The notes under the pieces: model-generated
Databases searched by the model: none
The model's input: only the letters and a program-made list of their open reading frames with translations
What the model was told of the DNA's origin: nothing
Part shown: piece after piece, positions 40,844-49,253 of the stretch
How positions within the stretch are numbered: position 1 is the first letter of the stretch
How the letters are laid out: the number at the start of each line of letters is the position of its first letter
Position numbers and translations under genes: made by a program
From: Xenophilus sp003671765
GTDB taxonomy: Bacteria > Pseudomonadota > Gammaproteobacteria > Burkholderiales > Burkholderiaceae_C
DNA length: 64,000 nt
Assembly (NCBI GenBank): GCA_051414805.1
Contig: CP166702.1
Location: 4,464,001 to 4,528,000 of the forward strand
Direction of reading: 5' to 3'

Positions 40844-41626
40844 ATGCAACTCAATTCCGACATTTCTGCCGTCATCACCGGGGGGGCTTCCGGCCTGGGG
40901 GCCGCCACGGCCCGGCGTTTGGCCAGCCATGGCGTCAAGGTCGCCATCTTCGACATGAACGAAGCCGTCGGCCCGGCGTTGGCCAGCGAGCTTGGCGGTG
41001 TTTACTGCAACGTGGACGTGACGTCCGAGGAGCAGGTGGACGCGGCCTTCGCCAAAGCCCGTGCCGCGATCGGGCAGGAACGCATTCTGGTCAACTGCGC
41101 CGGCACGGCCGACGCCGTCAAGACCGTCAGTCGCGACCGGAAAACGGGCGAGATCCGCCCGAGTGCGGTGGATCGCTTCAACCGCATCGTGCAGATCAAC
41201 CTGGTGGGCACGTTCCGCTGCATTGCCAAGTCGACGGCGGGCATGCTGGCGCTGGAACCGCTGGCCGACGGCGACCGCGGCGTCGTGGTCAACACCGCTT
41301 CGGCCGCTGCGGTGGACGGCCAGGTCGGCCAGGCCAGCTATGCCGCCAGCAAGGCCGCCGTCATGGGCATGACCTTGCCGATCGCACGAGACCTGATGGA
41401 CGAAGGCGTTCGCGTCAACACCATCCTGCCGGGGATCTTCGGCACCCCCTTGCTGCTGGCCCTGCCGGACAACGTCAAGCAGGCGCTGGCGGCCAGCGTG
41501 CCCTTTCCCAAGCGTTTGGGCGACCCCGATGAATTCGCGCAGGCCGTCGAGTTTCTGGTCACTTGCGGCTACATGAACGCTGAGTCCATCCGCGTGGATG
41601 GGGCCCTCCGCATGGCGCCGCGCTGA
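40844..41626 (+). CDS. SDR-type 3-hydroxyacyl-CoA dehydrogenase (HSD10-like)
   Basis: A 260-residue short-chain dehydrogenase with features of type 2 3-hydroxyacyl-CoA dehydrogenases: TGGASGLGAATARRL, Asp after strand 2 (IFDMNE, NAD preference), NCAGTADAVKTVSRD, a Ser-Tyr-Lys triad (NTASAAAVDGQVGQASYAASK) and the ending GYMNAESIRVDGALRMAPR. It would complete beta-oxidation between the hydratase and the thiolase of this operon. The 29-bp gap holds AAGGAAAAACC before the ATG. Confidence 0.93.
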   Translation: MQLNSDISAVITGGASGLGAATARRLASHGVKVAIFDMNEAVGPALASELGGVYCNVDVTSEEQVDAAFAKARAAIGQERILVNCAGTADAVKTVSRDRKTGEIRPSAVDRFNRIVQINLVGTFRCIAKSTAGMLALEPLADGDRGVVVNTASAAAVDGQVGQASYAASKAAVMGMTLPIARDLMDEGVRVNTILPGIFGTPLLLALPDNVKQALAASVPFPKRLGDPDEFAQAVEFLVTCGYMNAESIRVDGALRMAPR

Positions 41627-41773
41627 CGCCTTGAACCCTCGAAGAGCTGCGCATGATGTCGTCAACCCGAGAAAGCCACGCAACGGGAGCCTGGAATGTC
41701 AGGGGGTCGGCCACGGGTGCCTGCAAGTCATGGCGTGATGTCGATCCGCAGCTCGGCAGGAGCGTCATTCGCC

Positions 41774-42496
41774 ATGATTGACCTGCATTACGCACCGACA
41801 CCCAACGGCTGGAAGATCTCCATCCTGCTGGAGGAACTCGGACTTCCCTATACGGTGACTCCGGTCAACATCCGCGCTGGCGAGCAATTCAGGCCGGAAT
41901 TTCTGGCGATCAGCCCGAACAACCGCATTCCGGCCATAGTGGACCATGCGCCGCTCGACGGCGGCGGCCCGCTTTCGGTGTTCGAGACCGGCGCCATCCT
42001 GGTCTATCTGGCCCAGAAAACCAGCCGCTTCCTGCCCACGGATCTGCGCGGCTTCACCCAAACCATGCAATGGGTGATGTGGCAGGTGAGCGGACTGGGG
42101 CCCATGCTCGGCCAGCATGGTCACTTTGCGCTGTATGCGCAGGAAAAGATCGCCTACGCGATTGAGCGTTACCGCGACGAAGCGGCACGGCTGTATCGCG
42201 TGCTCGATACCCAGCTCGGCAAGACTGGCGCCTATGTCGCTGGCACCGAGTACGGCATCGCCGACATCGCTTGCTTTCCCTGGACCATGACCCACAAGGC
42301 CCAAGGCTTCACGCTCGACGACTTTCCCCACCTCAAGCGCTGGTACGCCAGCGTGCGCGGCCGGCCCCAGGTGCAAGCGGGGCTGGCGGTCGGCAAATTC
42401 GAGCAAGAGCCGCTGGACGACGAAGCGAGAAAGAACATGTTCGGCCACAAGGCCTGGGAGCTGGCGGAACGGAGCGCCATTCCGGGGCGCGAGTAG
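41774..42496 (+). CDS. Glutathione S-transferase, Nu class (YfcG/YghU-like)
   Basis: A 240-residue protein. The N-terminal thioredoxin-like domain contains APTPNGWKISILLEELG, the Nu-class signature in which a Thr-Asn pair replaces the catalytic Tyr/Ser, and NNRIPAIVDH with the cis-Pro. The all-helical C-terminal domain has GTEYGIADIACFPW. YfcG-type enzymes act as disulfide reductases. The start at 41774 is chosen at MIDLHYAPTPNG; a 148-bp gap before it is otherwise empty. Together with the next gene it suggests glutathione-dependent processing of an aromatic or unsaturated intermediate. Confidence 0.9.
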   Translation: MIDLHYAPTPNGWKISILLEELGLPYTVTPVNIRAGEQFRPEFLAISPNNRIPAIVDHAPLDGGGPLSVFETGAILVYLAQKTSRFLPTDLRGFTQTMQWVMWQVSGLGPMLGQHGHFALYAQEKIAYAIERYRDEAARLYRVLDTQLGKTGAYVAGTEYGIADIACFPWTMTHKAQGFTLDDFPHLKRWYASVRGRPQVQAGLAVGKFEQEPLDDEARKNMFGHKAWELAERSAIPGRE

Positions 42497-42542
42497 CGCG
42501 ATTCCGGAATCCAGTGACGCCCCAAAAAACACAGGAAACACC

Positions 42543-43151
42543 ATGATCGAATTCTTCTTCGACTGCTCCAGCCCCTGGACTTATCTCGCCTTTCATAACA
42601 TCCAGCCGCTCGCCAAGGAGCTTGACGTTGAGATCACATGGCGGCCGATCCTGGTCGGCGGCATCTTCAACACCATCAATCCCACCGCCTATGCCTCGCG
42701 CGAGACGCCGGTGCCGCAGAAGGCCCGCTACCTGAAAAAGGACCTAGCGGATTGGGCCCGCTCGACGGGGCTTGCGATCAAGATGCCGCCGACGGTGTTT
42801 CCCGTCAACAGCGTGAAGGCGATGCGCGGCTGCATCTGGCTCGGCAACGACATGGCGCCGTTTGCCCGCGCCATATTTGAAGCCTATTGGGGCGACGACC
42901 AGGACATCTCGCAGGACGCGGTGCTGGCGCAGGTGTGCCAGCGCGTTGACATCGAGCCTGCCCAATTCTTTGCAGGCATCGGCGAGCAGGCGATCAAAGA
43001 CCAGCTCAGGGCCAACACCGATGAGGTGGTCGCGCGCGGCGGCTTTGGCTCACCGACCATCTTCGTGGACAAGACGGACATGTATTTCGGCAACGACCGC
43101 ATGCCGCTGATCCGCGAAGCCGTGCTGCGCTTGCAAGGGAAGGCGGCCTGA
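42543..43151 (+). CDS. 2-hydroxychromene-2-carboxylate isomerase-like DsbA-family protein
   Basis: A 202-residue kappa-GST/DsbA-fold protein. FFFDCSSPWTYLAF gives the catalytic Ser position of HCCA isomerases (SPxxYL), and ITWRPILVGGIFNT, GGFGSPTIFVDKTDMYFGNDR (cis-Pro loop) are typical. In naphthalene degradation the family isomerises a glutathione-dependent ring-cleavage product, and relatives occur in other aromatic pathways. No dioxygenase gene is in the window, so the name marks family, not proven substrate. It follows the GST gene by 46 bp. Confidence 0.9.
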   Translation: MIEFFFDCSSPWTYLAFHNIQPLAKELDVEITWRPILVGGIFNTINPTAYASRETPVPQKARYLKKDLADWARSTGLAIKMPPTVFPVNSVKAMRGCIWLGNDMAPFARAIFEAYWGDDQDISQDAVLAQVCQRVDIEPAQFFAGIGEQAIKDQLRANTDEVVARGGFGSPTIFVDKTDMYFGNDRMPLIREAVLRLQGKAA

Positions 43152-43211
43152 TGCCGCAGGCCAGGGTTCACCCATCCATCCATTCATCTCACCACCACCA
43201 CAGGAGACACC

Positions 43212-44402
43212 ATGCAAAAAAGACAATTCATCACCATGCTTTCCGGCGCCATGCTGACCGGCGTTTCTGGCCTGGTCCGCGCGCAGGGCTCGGGCACCCC
43301 GGGCGTGACGGATCGCGAGATCAAGATCGGCTCGACCGGACCGCTAAGCGGCCCGGCCGCAGGCTATGGCGTCGTCGGCAAGACCATGTCTGCATGGTTT
43401 GACCTGGTCAACGCCGAGGGCGGCGTGAATGGGCGCCAGCTCAAGCTGGTGCTGGCCGACGATGGCTACAGTCCGCCGAAAACCCTGGAGCAATCGCGCC
43501 GCCTGGTGGAGCGCGATCAGGTGGCTTTTCTCGCGGCGCAGATAGGCTCGTCCACTGGGCTGGCGTCGCGCAGCTATCTCAACAACGCCAAAGTACCGCA
43601 ACTCTTCGTTTCGTCCGGCTCCGCCACGTGGCTGGATGATGCGGCTAAGTTCCCCTGGAGCATGGGCTGGCTGCCCCTGTACACCGACGAAGGGCGCATC
43701 CTGGCCAGGCACATCCTGCAGACGCGGCCCAACGCGAAGATCGCCATGTTCTACCAGAACGACGACGCCGGCAAGGATGTGCTGCGTGGCGTGAAGGAGG
43801 TTCTGGCTGCCGCCGGGAAGAAGCTCATCAGCGAAGAGTCGCATGAGGTGTCGGATCCGACGGTGGACTCGCAGATCGTCTCCATGCATGCCTCGGGCGC
43901 GGACGTGCTGGTGGCGTGGGGTTCGCCCAAAGCCACCCTCCAGTCGCTGCGCAAGACCCACGACATCGGCTGGCGCCCGGCCATCTACATCAACCCGAGC
44001 GCATCTTCGGTGCCCGCGGTGCTGACTCCGGTGGGCCTGGACAAGGTCAAGGGCATCATGAGCGCCGCGTTCCTCAAGGATCCGAGCGATGCGACCTGGA
44101 AGGACGACCCTGGTGTCCTGGCCTGGCATGCCTTCATGGACAAATACAACAAAGGCGCGGCCAAGGAGTACCTCACCGTGCTTGGTGCCTGCCTTGGGCA
44201 AGTGACAGTGCAGTTGCTCAAGCAGTGCGGCAACGACCTCTCGCGCGAGAACATCATGCGGCAGTCGCGCCGACTGGACATGGATTTGCCCATGATGCTG
44301 CCGGGCCTGCGTGTCAAGACCAGCGACGCCCGCCCTCACCCGATACCGGACATGCGCATCCAGCAGTTCGACGGCACGAGCTGGAAGGTGATGCCGTCCT
44401 GA
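43212..44402 (+). CDS. Branched-chain amino-acid-type ABC transporter, substrate-binding protein
   Basis: A 396-residue periplasmic type I binding protein (LivK family). The signal peptide (MQKRQFITMLSGAMLTGVSGLVRAQ, cleavage about residue 25) precedes EIKIGSTGPLSGPAAGYG and two Rossmann-like lobes. In catabolic operons such proteins usually bind aromatic or aliphatic acids rather than amino acids. The GGAGACACC site precedes the ATG. It is followed by LivG-, LivF-, LivH- and LivM-type genes in tight order, forming a complete transporter for the substrate of the operon. Confidence 0.93.
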   Translation: MQKRQFITMLSGAMLTGVSGLVRAQGSGTPGVTDREIKIGSTGPLSGPAAGYGVVGKTMSAWFDLVNAEGGVNGRQLKLVLADDGYSPPKTLEQSRRLVERDQVAFLAAQIGSSTGLASRSYLNNAKVPQLFVSSGSATWLDDAAKFPWSMGWLPLYTDEGRILARHILQTRPNAKIAMFYQNDDAGKDVLRGVKEVLAAAGKKLISEESHEVSDPTVDSQIVSMHASGADVLVAWGSPKATLQSLRKTHDIGWRPAIYINPSASSVPAVLTPVGLDKVKGIMSAAFLKDPSDATWKDDPGVLAWHAFMDKYNKGAAKEYLTVLGACLGQVTVQLLKQCGNDLSRENIMRQSRRLDMDLPMMLPGLRVKTSDARPHPIPDMRIQQFDGTSWKVMPS

Positions 44403-44418
44403 CGGGGCGAGCGCAGCG

Positions 44419-45186
44419 ATGGAACCCATTCTTTCCGTACGCGACCTGACGATCCGCTTCGGCGGTGTCGTCGCGCTGGACGCCTTCTCGATGGACGTGC
44501 CCGAGGGCTGCATCTTCGGCCTGATCGGGCCGAACGGCGCTGGCAAGACGACCTGCTTCAACTGCATCAGCGGCCTGTACCGGCCCACCCACGGCAGCGT
44601 GCGCTTCGGCCAAGCCGAGTTGACGCGCCTGCCGCGCCACGGCGTGGCACGGCTGGGTCTGAGCCGCACCTTCCAGAACGTGGCGCTCTACCCCTCGCTC
44701 ACGGTGCGCGAAAACGTGATGGTAGGTGCGCACGCGCGGCTGCCGGTGTCGATGCTGGGTGCCGCGCTGCGCTCGCGCGCCGTCCGTGCCGCCGAGGAAG
44801 AAATCGCGCACTCGGCTGACGCGGCCCTGGCCACGCTGCGGCTGTCTGACTATGCCGACCGGGGCGTGGCGGAACTGCCAGTGGGCATCCAGCACCGCGT
44901 GGAAATCGCGCGGGCGCTGGTGACACGGCCCAAGCTGCTGCTGCTCGACGAGCCCGCCGCTGGCCTCACCGCTGGCGAGGTCGATGAACTGCGCGACGTG
45001 CTGCTGCGCCTGTACGAGGAATTGAAGCTGACCATGGTGGTCGTGGAGCACAACATGCGCTTCGTGATGAAGACCTGCTCCGACCTCGCGGTACTGAGCT
45101 TTGGCCGCAAGCTCGCCCAGGGCTCGCCCGAGGAAGTGGCCAACAACGACGCCGTGCTCGATGCCTATCTGGGAGGTGTGCTGTGA
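44419..45186 (+). CDS. ABC transporter ATP-binding protein, LivG type
   Basis: A 255-residue ATPase. Walker A GPNGAGKTT at residues 37-45, Q-loop within SRTFQNVALYP, a degenerate signature LPVGIQHRVEIARAL as is usual for LivG proteins, Walker B LLLLDEPAAGL and the switch His in VVEHNMRFV. The family-specific C-terminal tail ending DAYLGGVL is present. It overlaps the next ATPase gene by 4 bp. Confidence 0.95.
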   Translation: MEPILSVRDLTIRFGGVVALDAFSMDVPEGCIFGLIGPNGAGKTTCFNCISGLYRPTHGSVRFGQAELTRLPRHGVARLGLSRTFQNVALYPSLTVRENVMVGAHARLPVSMLGAALRSRAVRAAEEEIAHSADAALATLRLSDYADRGVAELPVGIQHRVEIARALVTRPKLLLLDEPAAGLTAGEVDELRDVLLRLYEELKLTMVVVEHNMRFVMKTCSDLAVLSFGRKLAQGSPEEVANNDAVLDAYLGGVL

Positions 45187-45899
45187 CCCAACGGCTTGAA
45201 ATCCGCAACCTCGCGGTGGCCTACGGCCGAACGGCGGTGGTGCATGGCATCGACCTGCACGTGCAGGCCGGCGAGATGGTGGCGCTGCTCGGCGCCAACG
45301 GCGCGGGCAAGACCTCCATCCTGCGCGCCATCAGCCACCAGCAGGTGACTGCCAAGGGCACGCTGCGCTTCGAGGGCCAGGACATCATCGACATGGCCGC
45401 GCCCGCCATCGCCTCGCTGGGCATCGCCCACGTGCCCGAAGGGCGCGGCACCTTTGGCGACCTGACGGTGCTGGAGAACCTGCGCGTGGGCGCCATCCAC
45501 CGCCGCGACAAGGACGGCATCGAGCAAGACATCGCCCGGATGCAGACGCTGTTTCCCAAGCTGTCCAGCCGCGCGAAGCAAGCGGCGGGCACGCTCAGCG
45601 GCGGCGAGCAGCAGATGCTGGCCATCGCGCGCGCGCTGATGATGCGCCCCAAGATGCTGCTGCTGGACGAGCCTTCGTTCGGCATCGCGCCGCGCGTGAC
45701 GCAGGAGATCTACGAACTCCTGCACCAGTTGCGCGAAACCGAGCACCTCACGGCGCTCATCGTGGAGCAGAACGCCCAGGTCGCGCTGAACCTAGTCAAC
45801 CGGGCCTATGTGCTCGAAAGCGGGCGCGTCACTGCCCAGGGAACCGCAGCCGAGCTGCGCGAAGACGACGCCGTGCGTCGCAGCTACCTCGGCCACTGA
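45183..45899 (+). CDS. ABC transporter ATP-binding protein, LivF type
   Basis: A 238-residue ATPase, second of the pair. Walker A GANGAGKTS, canonical signature LSGGEQQMLAIARAL, Walker B LLLDEPSFGI, switch His in an unusual Gln form (IVEQNAQV), as in LivF proteins. GTG 45183 overlaps the LivG stop (GTGA). It ends RRSYLGH. Confidence 0.95.
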   Translation: MTQRLEIRNLAVAYGRTAVVHGIDLHVQAGEMVALLGANGAGKTSILRAISHQQVTAKGTLRFEGQDIIDMAAPAIASLGIAHVPEGRGTFGDLTVLENLRVGAIHRRDKDGIEQDIARMQTLFPKLSSRAKQAAGTLSGGEQQMLAIARALMMRPKMLLLDEPSFGIAPRVTQEIYELLHQLRETEHLTALIVEQNAQVALNLVNRAYVLESGRVTAQGTAAELREDDAVRRSYLGH

Positions 45900-45919
45900 T
45901 CAAAAAGAGGTTCATCACC

Positions 45920-46792
45920 ATGCAAGCATTCCTTCACCAGATAGCTTCGGGCCTGGCGGCGGGCGGCATCTATGCCAGCCTCGCCATCGCGCTCGTGCTC
46001 ATCTATCGCTGCACTTCGTCCGTCAACTTCGCGCAGGGCGAACTGGCGATGTTCTCCACCTATATGAGCTGGGCGTTGGTTCAGGCGGGCGCATCATGGT
46101 GGGTGGCCTTCGCCGTTGTGGTCGTGGGTTCCTTCCTGCTCGGGCTGGCGCTGGAGCGGGTCATCTTCCAGCCCCTGCGGCACAAGCCGGTGCTCTCGGT
46201 CGTGGCGGCCAGCATCGCGCTGCTCATCATCTTGAACAGCCTGGTCGGCTGGCTGTTCGGGCATGAGATGCTGGAGTTCGCCACGCCGTTCGGTGGCGTC
46301 CTCAGCCGTGCCGAACCCTATCTGTCGGCCCACGAGGTCGGCGTTCTGCTCGTCACCCTGGCCGAACTGGCGGCGGTATTCGCGTTCTTCCGCTTCACCC
46401 GGTTCGGCCTGGCGATGCGTGCGGTGGCGGTGAACGCGCCGTCGGCGGAACTGTCGGGCATCAGCACCAACAAGGTGCTGGCCGTCGGCTGGGGTCTTGC
46501 AGCGGTGGCCGGTGCCGTGGCGGGGCTGATGGCCGCGCCCATCGTGTTCCTGGAGCCGTCGATGATGATGGGGCCGCTGATCTACGCACTTGCGGGCGCG
46601 CTGCTGGGCGGCATCGCCAGCCCTGTGGGCGCCGTGGCCGGGGGCTTCGCCGTCGGGGTACTGGAGAACCTGCTGGGCGCCTACGTGGTCGGCAACGACC
46701 TGAAACTGACCTGCATCATGCTGTTGATCATCGCGATGCTGGTCTTGCGGCCCGCCGGTATCTTCGGCAAGACGGCCCAGGTGAGGGTGTGA
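45920..46792 (+). CDS. ABC transporter permease, LivH type
   Basis: A 290-residue inner-membrane protein with about eight hydrophobic segments. The LivH motifs VNFAQGELAMFSTYMSWAL and MRAVAVNAPSAELSGISTNKVLAVGWGLAAVAGAVAGLMAAP are present. It pairs with the LivM permease that overlaps its stop. RBS AAAGAGG precedes the ATG. Confidence 0.95.
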   Translation: MQAFLHQIASGLAAGGIYASLAIALVLIYRCTSSVNFAQGELAMFSTYMSWALVQAGASWWVAFAVVVVGSFLLGLALERVIFQPLRHKPVLSVVAASIALLIILNSLVGWLFGHEMLEFATPFGGVLSRAEPYLSAHEVGVLLVTLAELAAVFAFFRFTRFGLAMRAVAVNAPSAELSGISTNKVLAVGWGLAAVAGAVAGLMAAPIVFLEPSMMMGPLIYALAGALLGGIASPVGAVAGGFAVGVLENLLGAYVVGNDLKLTCIMLLIIAMLVLRPAGIFGKTAQVRV

Positions 46793-47793
46793 GCATGAGT
46801 ACCATGAGCGCCCCACTCAACATCCGCCCGGCGGCATCGCCCACCTGGTTGCGCTGGACGGCCTCGGTGGTCGGGCTCGAGCTGCTGGCCTGGTCCTTTA
46901 GTTGGCAAAGTTACCCGTTGTACGTGATGACGCAGGTGCTGATCTATGGCATCGCCATCATGGGCCTGAACCTGCTCACCGGCTACACGGGCCAGATCTC
47001 GCTCGGCCACAGCGCCTTCTTCGCCATCGGTGCCTATACCGCGGCGGTGCTCTCGCATCACCTAGGCTGGCCGTTCTACGTGGGCGTGCCGGTGGCGGCG
47101 CTATTGTGCTTCGTGGCGGGTTTCCTCTTCGGCTTCCCGGCGCTGCGGCTGCCCATGCTTTATCTGGCGCTGTCCACCTTCGCGGTGGCGGTGGTGACAC
47201 CGCAGGCGCTCAAGTGGAAAAAGATCGAGTGGCTGACCGGCGGCGTGGCGGGGATCGTCCTGGAAAAACCTGTGTTCCCAGGGGTGCTGGCCGACCGGGC
47301 GGACTGGGCCATCATGGCCTGCGTTGCGGCCTGCGCGCTCTGCGCCTTCCTGCTGGCGCGGCGGATTCTCGGCTCGCAGTTCGGCCGCCTGGTGGACGCC
47401 TCGCGCGACCAGCCGCTCGCGGCGGCGGCGGGCGGACTCGACATCACCGCCCTGCGCACGCAGATGTTCGGCCTCAGCGCGGCGTTCACCGGCCTGGCCG
47501 GTGCCCTGAGCGTGGTGGCGGGCCAGTTCGTCGCGCCCGAGAACTTTCCCTTCCTGCTCTCGGTGTCCCTGCTGGTGGGCAGCTTCGTGGGCGGGGTGCG
47601 CAGCCTGTGGGGCGCCTTCCTGGGGGCTGCCTTCATCGTGCTCACGCCCAACCTGGCCGAGAGCGTGTCGCAATCCGCGCCGTGGATGATCTTCGGCCTC
47701 GCACTGCTCGCGGTGGTCTTCCTGGCCCCTAATGGCTTGAGCGGCTGGATCACCAGCCTCTGGCGCAGGCGTGCAAATTCCTCATCCGCCTAG
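46789..47793 (+). CDS. ABC transporter permease, LivM type
   Basis: A 334-residue permease. GTG 46789 overlaps the LivH stop; ATG 46795 is an alternative. About nine membrane spans and the LivM motifs NLLTGYTGQISLGHSAFFAIGAY and LVGSFVGGVRSLWGAFLGAAF are seen. It is the last intact gene of the operon; a truncated thiolase follows. Confidence 0.94.
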   Translation: MSMSTMSAPLNIRPAASPTWLRWTASVVGLELLAWSFSWQSYPLYVMTQVLIYGIAIMGLNLLTGYTGQISLGHSAFFAIGAYTAAVLSHHLGWPFYVGVPVAALLCFVAGFLFGFPALRLPMLYLALSTFAVAVVTPQALKWKKIEWLTGGVAGIVLEKPVFPGVLADRADWAIMACVAACALCAFLLARRILGSQFGRLVDASRDQPLAAAAGGLDITALRTQMFGLSAAFTGLAGALSVVAGQFVAPENFPFLLSVSLLVGSFVGGVRSLWGAFLGAAFIVLTPNLAESVSQSAPWMIFGLALLAVVFLAPNGLSGWITSLWRRRANSSSA

Positions 47794-47808
47794 TCTTAGA
47801 CGCTTTCC

Positions 47809-48069
47809 ATGCAGCCCGTCTTCGTCGCTGTCACGGGCATGACCCGTTTCGGCAAGCGCATTGACTGCGGTCTCAAATCGCTCGCCGCCGAGGCGATTGG
47901 CGAAGCCATTGCCGATGCAGGCATCACCCCGTCCCAGCTGCAGGCCGCCGACATAGGCAACGCCGCTGCTGGTGTCATGGCCGACCAGGTGCTGATCCCC
48001 GGACAGGTGGCGCTGCGCGGCATGGGCATCGGGCGCATTCCGGTCGTCAACATCGAGAACGCTTGTAGA
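47809..48069 (+). pseudogene. Thiolase (SCP-x-type), cut off after the active-site cysteine
   Basis: The first 86 codons match a thiolase closely related to the intact gene at 53379-54626 (GQVALRGMGIGRIPVVNIENAC corresponds to GQVALKAMGISGVPVSNMENAC there). Similarity ends directly after the nucleophile Cys86, and the frame then runs into foreign sequence and stops at 48114. It has lost about 330 residues. The break coincides with the end of a relaxase remnant on the other strand, so the truncation came with insertion or excision of a mobile element. Confidence 0.85.
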
Positions 48070-48106
48070 CGCATCCTTGCAGTGGGTGCTCGATATGCTG
48101 CTGGCT

Positions 48107-48580
48107 TCAGATAACAGATAAGCCCTGTTGCCGTCGGATTTGCCAGGATACGCGGCCGTCATGTACCTGCGCAGAAATCGGCATACCGAGTCGTTGTTCG
48201 ATGACAGGCCTCCATGGCACCAGGCTGAACCCCATGCCATCATCGAGCATGGCGTAGCGCCCGCTGGCCAGCATGACGCTGCGGCGGTAGACACCCGCCA
48301 CGCGCTGGCCATCGGCCACGGGCCGGTGCTCCAGGCCAGTTTCGGCGGCCAAGTCCTTCGCGGCATGCGCTACATCCCGGCGGCGCAGCATTGCCAGCAG
48401 ATTGCGCGCCAGGATGACGCGTTAGCCGCGCCGCTCGGCCAGCCCCTGTTCGGCCAGGAAGTCGGTGCGCTGTTGCATTGCCTGCTTGGCCTCGCCGCCA
48501 AAGCCCAGGTCGCCCAGGCCAGAGCCGCCGCCGATCAACTGCTGGTCAAGCCAGGTGGCGCGGTCGTCGCGGTGATTACA
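48107..48580 (-). pseudogene. Relaxase C-terminal remnant (DUF3363/Tn4371-IncP-like) with nonsense codon
   Basis: Reading the minus strand from about 48580: DDRATWLDQQLIGGGSG, EAKQAMQQRTDFLAEQGLA, then TAA at 48424-48422, then in the same frame RVILARNLLAMLRRRDVAHAA, GVYRRSVMLASGRYAMLDDG, FSLVPWRPVIEQRLG and a natural stop at 48107. These blocks match the C-terminal part of DUF3363-type relaxases of Tn4371-like ICEs. The TAA sits where a sense codon (probably CAA) is expected. The N-terminal catalytic domain is absent. It is a decayed remnant of an integrative conjugative element. Confidence 0.75.
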
Positions 48581-48875
48581 GCCGCTGCATCGAGGCGCCG
48601 ATCTGGTGCGCCCTAGCGACTTTGGCCCGGCGCGCCAATGCCCCTCTGAGTCGCCTAAGGCGCGCGGAGTATCGCTCGGCCGAATTCGTGCGGCTGCACC
48701 AAAAGAGATGAAGCACTCCACTCGGGAAGGTAGCGTCCAAGCAATCCACCGGGGTGGCAACCGGCGTGGGGTGTTGTGTCTAAGCCTTACAAGCCCCGGT
48801 GGCACTCGGAGCAGCGCATCCACGACGCAAGCTGCATCGAACATGCCTTCATAGTGCCTACATGGCGCATAAACG
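48581..48875. other. Degenerate stretch of the mobile-element scar
   Basis: About 300 bp without a supportable gene; short frames on both strands lack any protein-like pattern. Confidence 0.4.
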
Positions 48876-48902
48876 AAAAAGCCCGACTCTTTCGAGTCGG
48901 GC
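48876..48902 (-). terminator. Rho-independent terminator of the tRNA-Phe transcript
   Basis: On the minus strand a perfect 9-bp stem GCCCGACTC-GAAA-GAGTCGGGC is followed by TTTTT. It lies 26 bp after the CCA end of the tRNA-Phe fragment, in the orientation expected for its terminator. Confidence 0.88.
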
Positions 48903-48928
48903 TAACTTATTGATTCACTTAGAGATTC

Positions 48929-48975
48929 TGGTGGCCTGGGGCGGAATCGAACCACCGACACGCGGATTTTCAATC
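48929..48975 (-). tRNA. tRNA-Phe (GAA) 3' fragment, attachment-site scar
   Basis: The minus strand gives the 3' 47 nt of tRNA-Phe: anticodon loop TTGAAAA, the 3' anticodon stem TCCGC, variable loop, T arm GGTGG-TTCGATT-CCGCC, acceptor strand CCAGGCC and ACCA. Beyond 48975 the sequence diverges inside the anticodon stem, so the D arm and 5' acceptor strand are missing and the gene is not functional. Integrases commonly recombine at exactly this part of tRNA genes, so this is most likely an att site left by an integrated element. Confidence 0.82.
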
Positions 48976-49253
48976 GACGTGGCAGACTTGCCGAGCGACC
49001 TATCCGCGCGTTACGGGGTAGCCCCGCGGCGAAGCAGCCGCTCGGCGCCTTTGTATCTGCAAGTCCGCAATCAAAGCCCAGGGCTCTAGCTAGGTCAAAC
49101 CGATACGTCTGCTGAGCGCGCTTGCTACGTCCCAAAAGCGACCAACCATCTCCTCGCTGCCGAATTGCTGTGGGAGCGAGCCCCCGTTTCTGCATTTGCG
49201 ACTGGGACGGTGTCCGCCCGACGTCCCACCCTCTACTCGGCAGGCGCCCTCAA
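48976..49253. other. Unassigned stretch right of the tRNA fragment
   Basis: 278 bp between the scar and the acyl-CoA dehydrogenase stop. No gene, repeat or terminator was recognised. Confidence 0.4.

Noticed and set aside
48070..48114. Last 15 codons of the truncated thiolase frame
   Set aside because: They have no thiolase similarity and come from the inserted mobile-element DNA.
48929..48975. Functional tRNA-Phe gene
   Set aside because: The 5' half including the D arm and 5' acceptor strand is missing; sequence diverges inside the anticodon stem.
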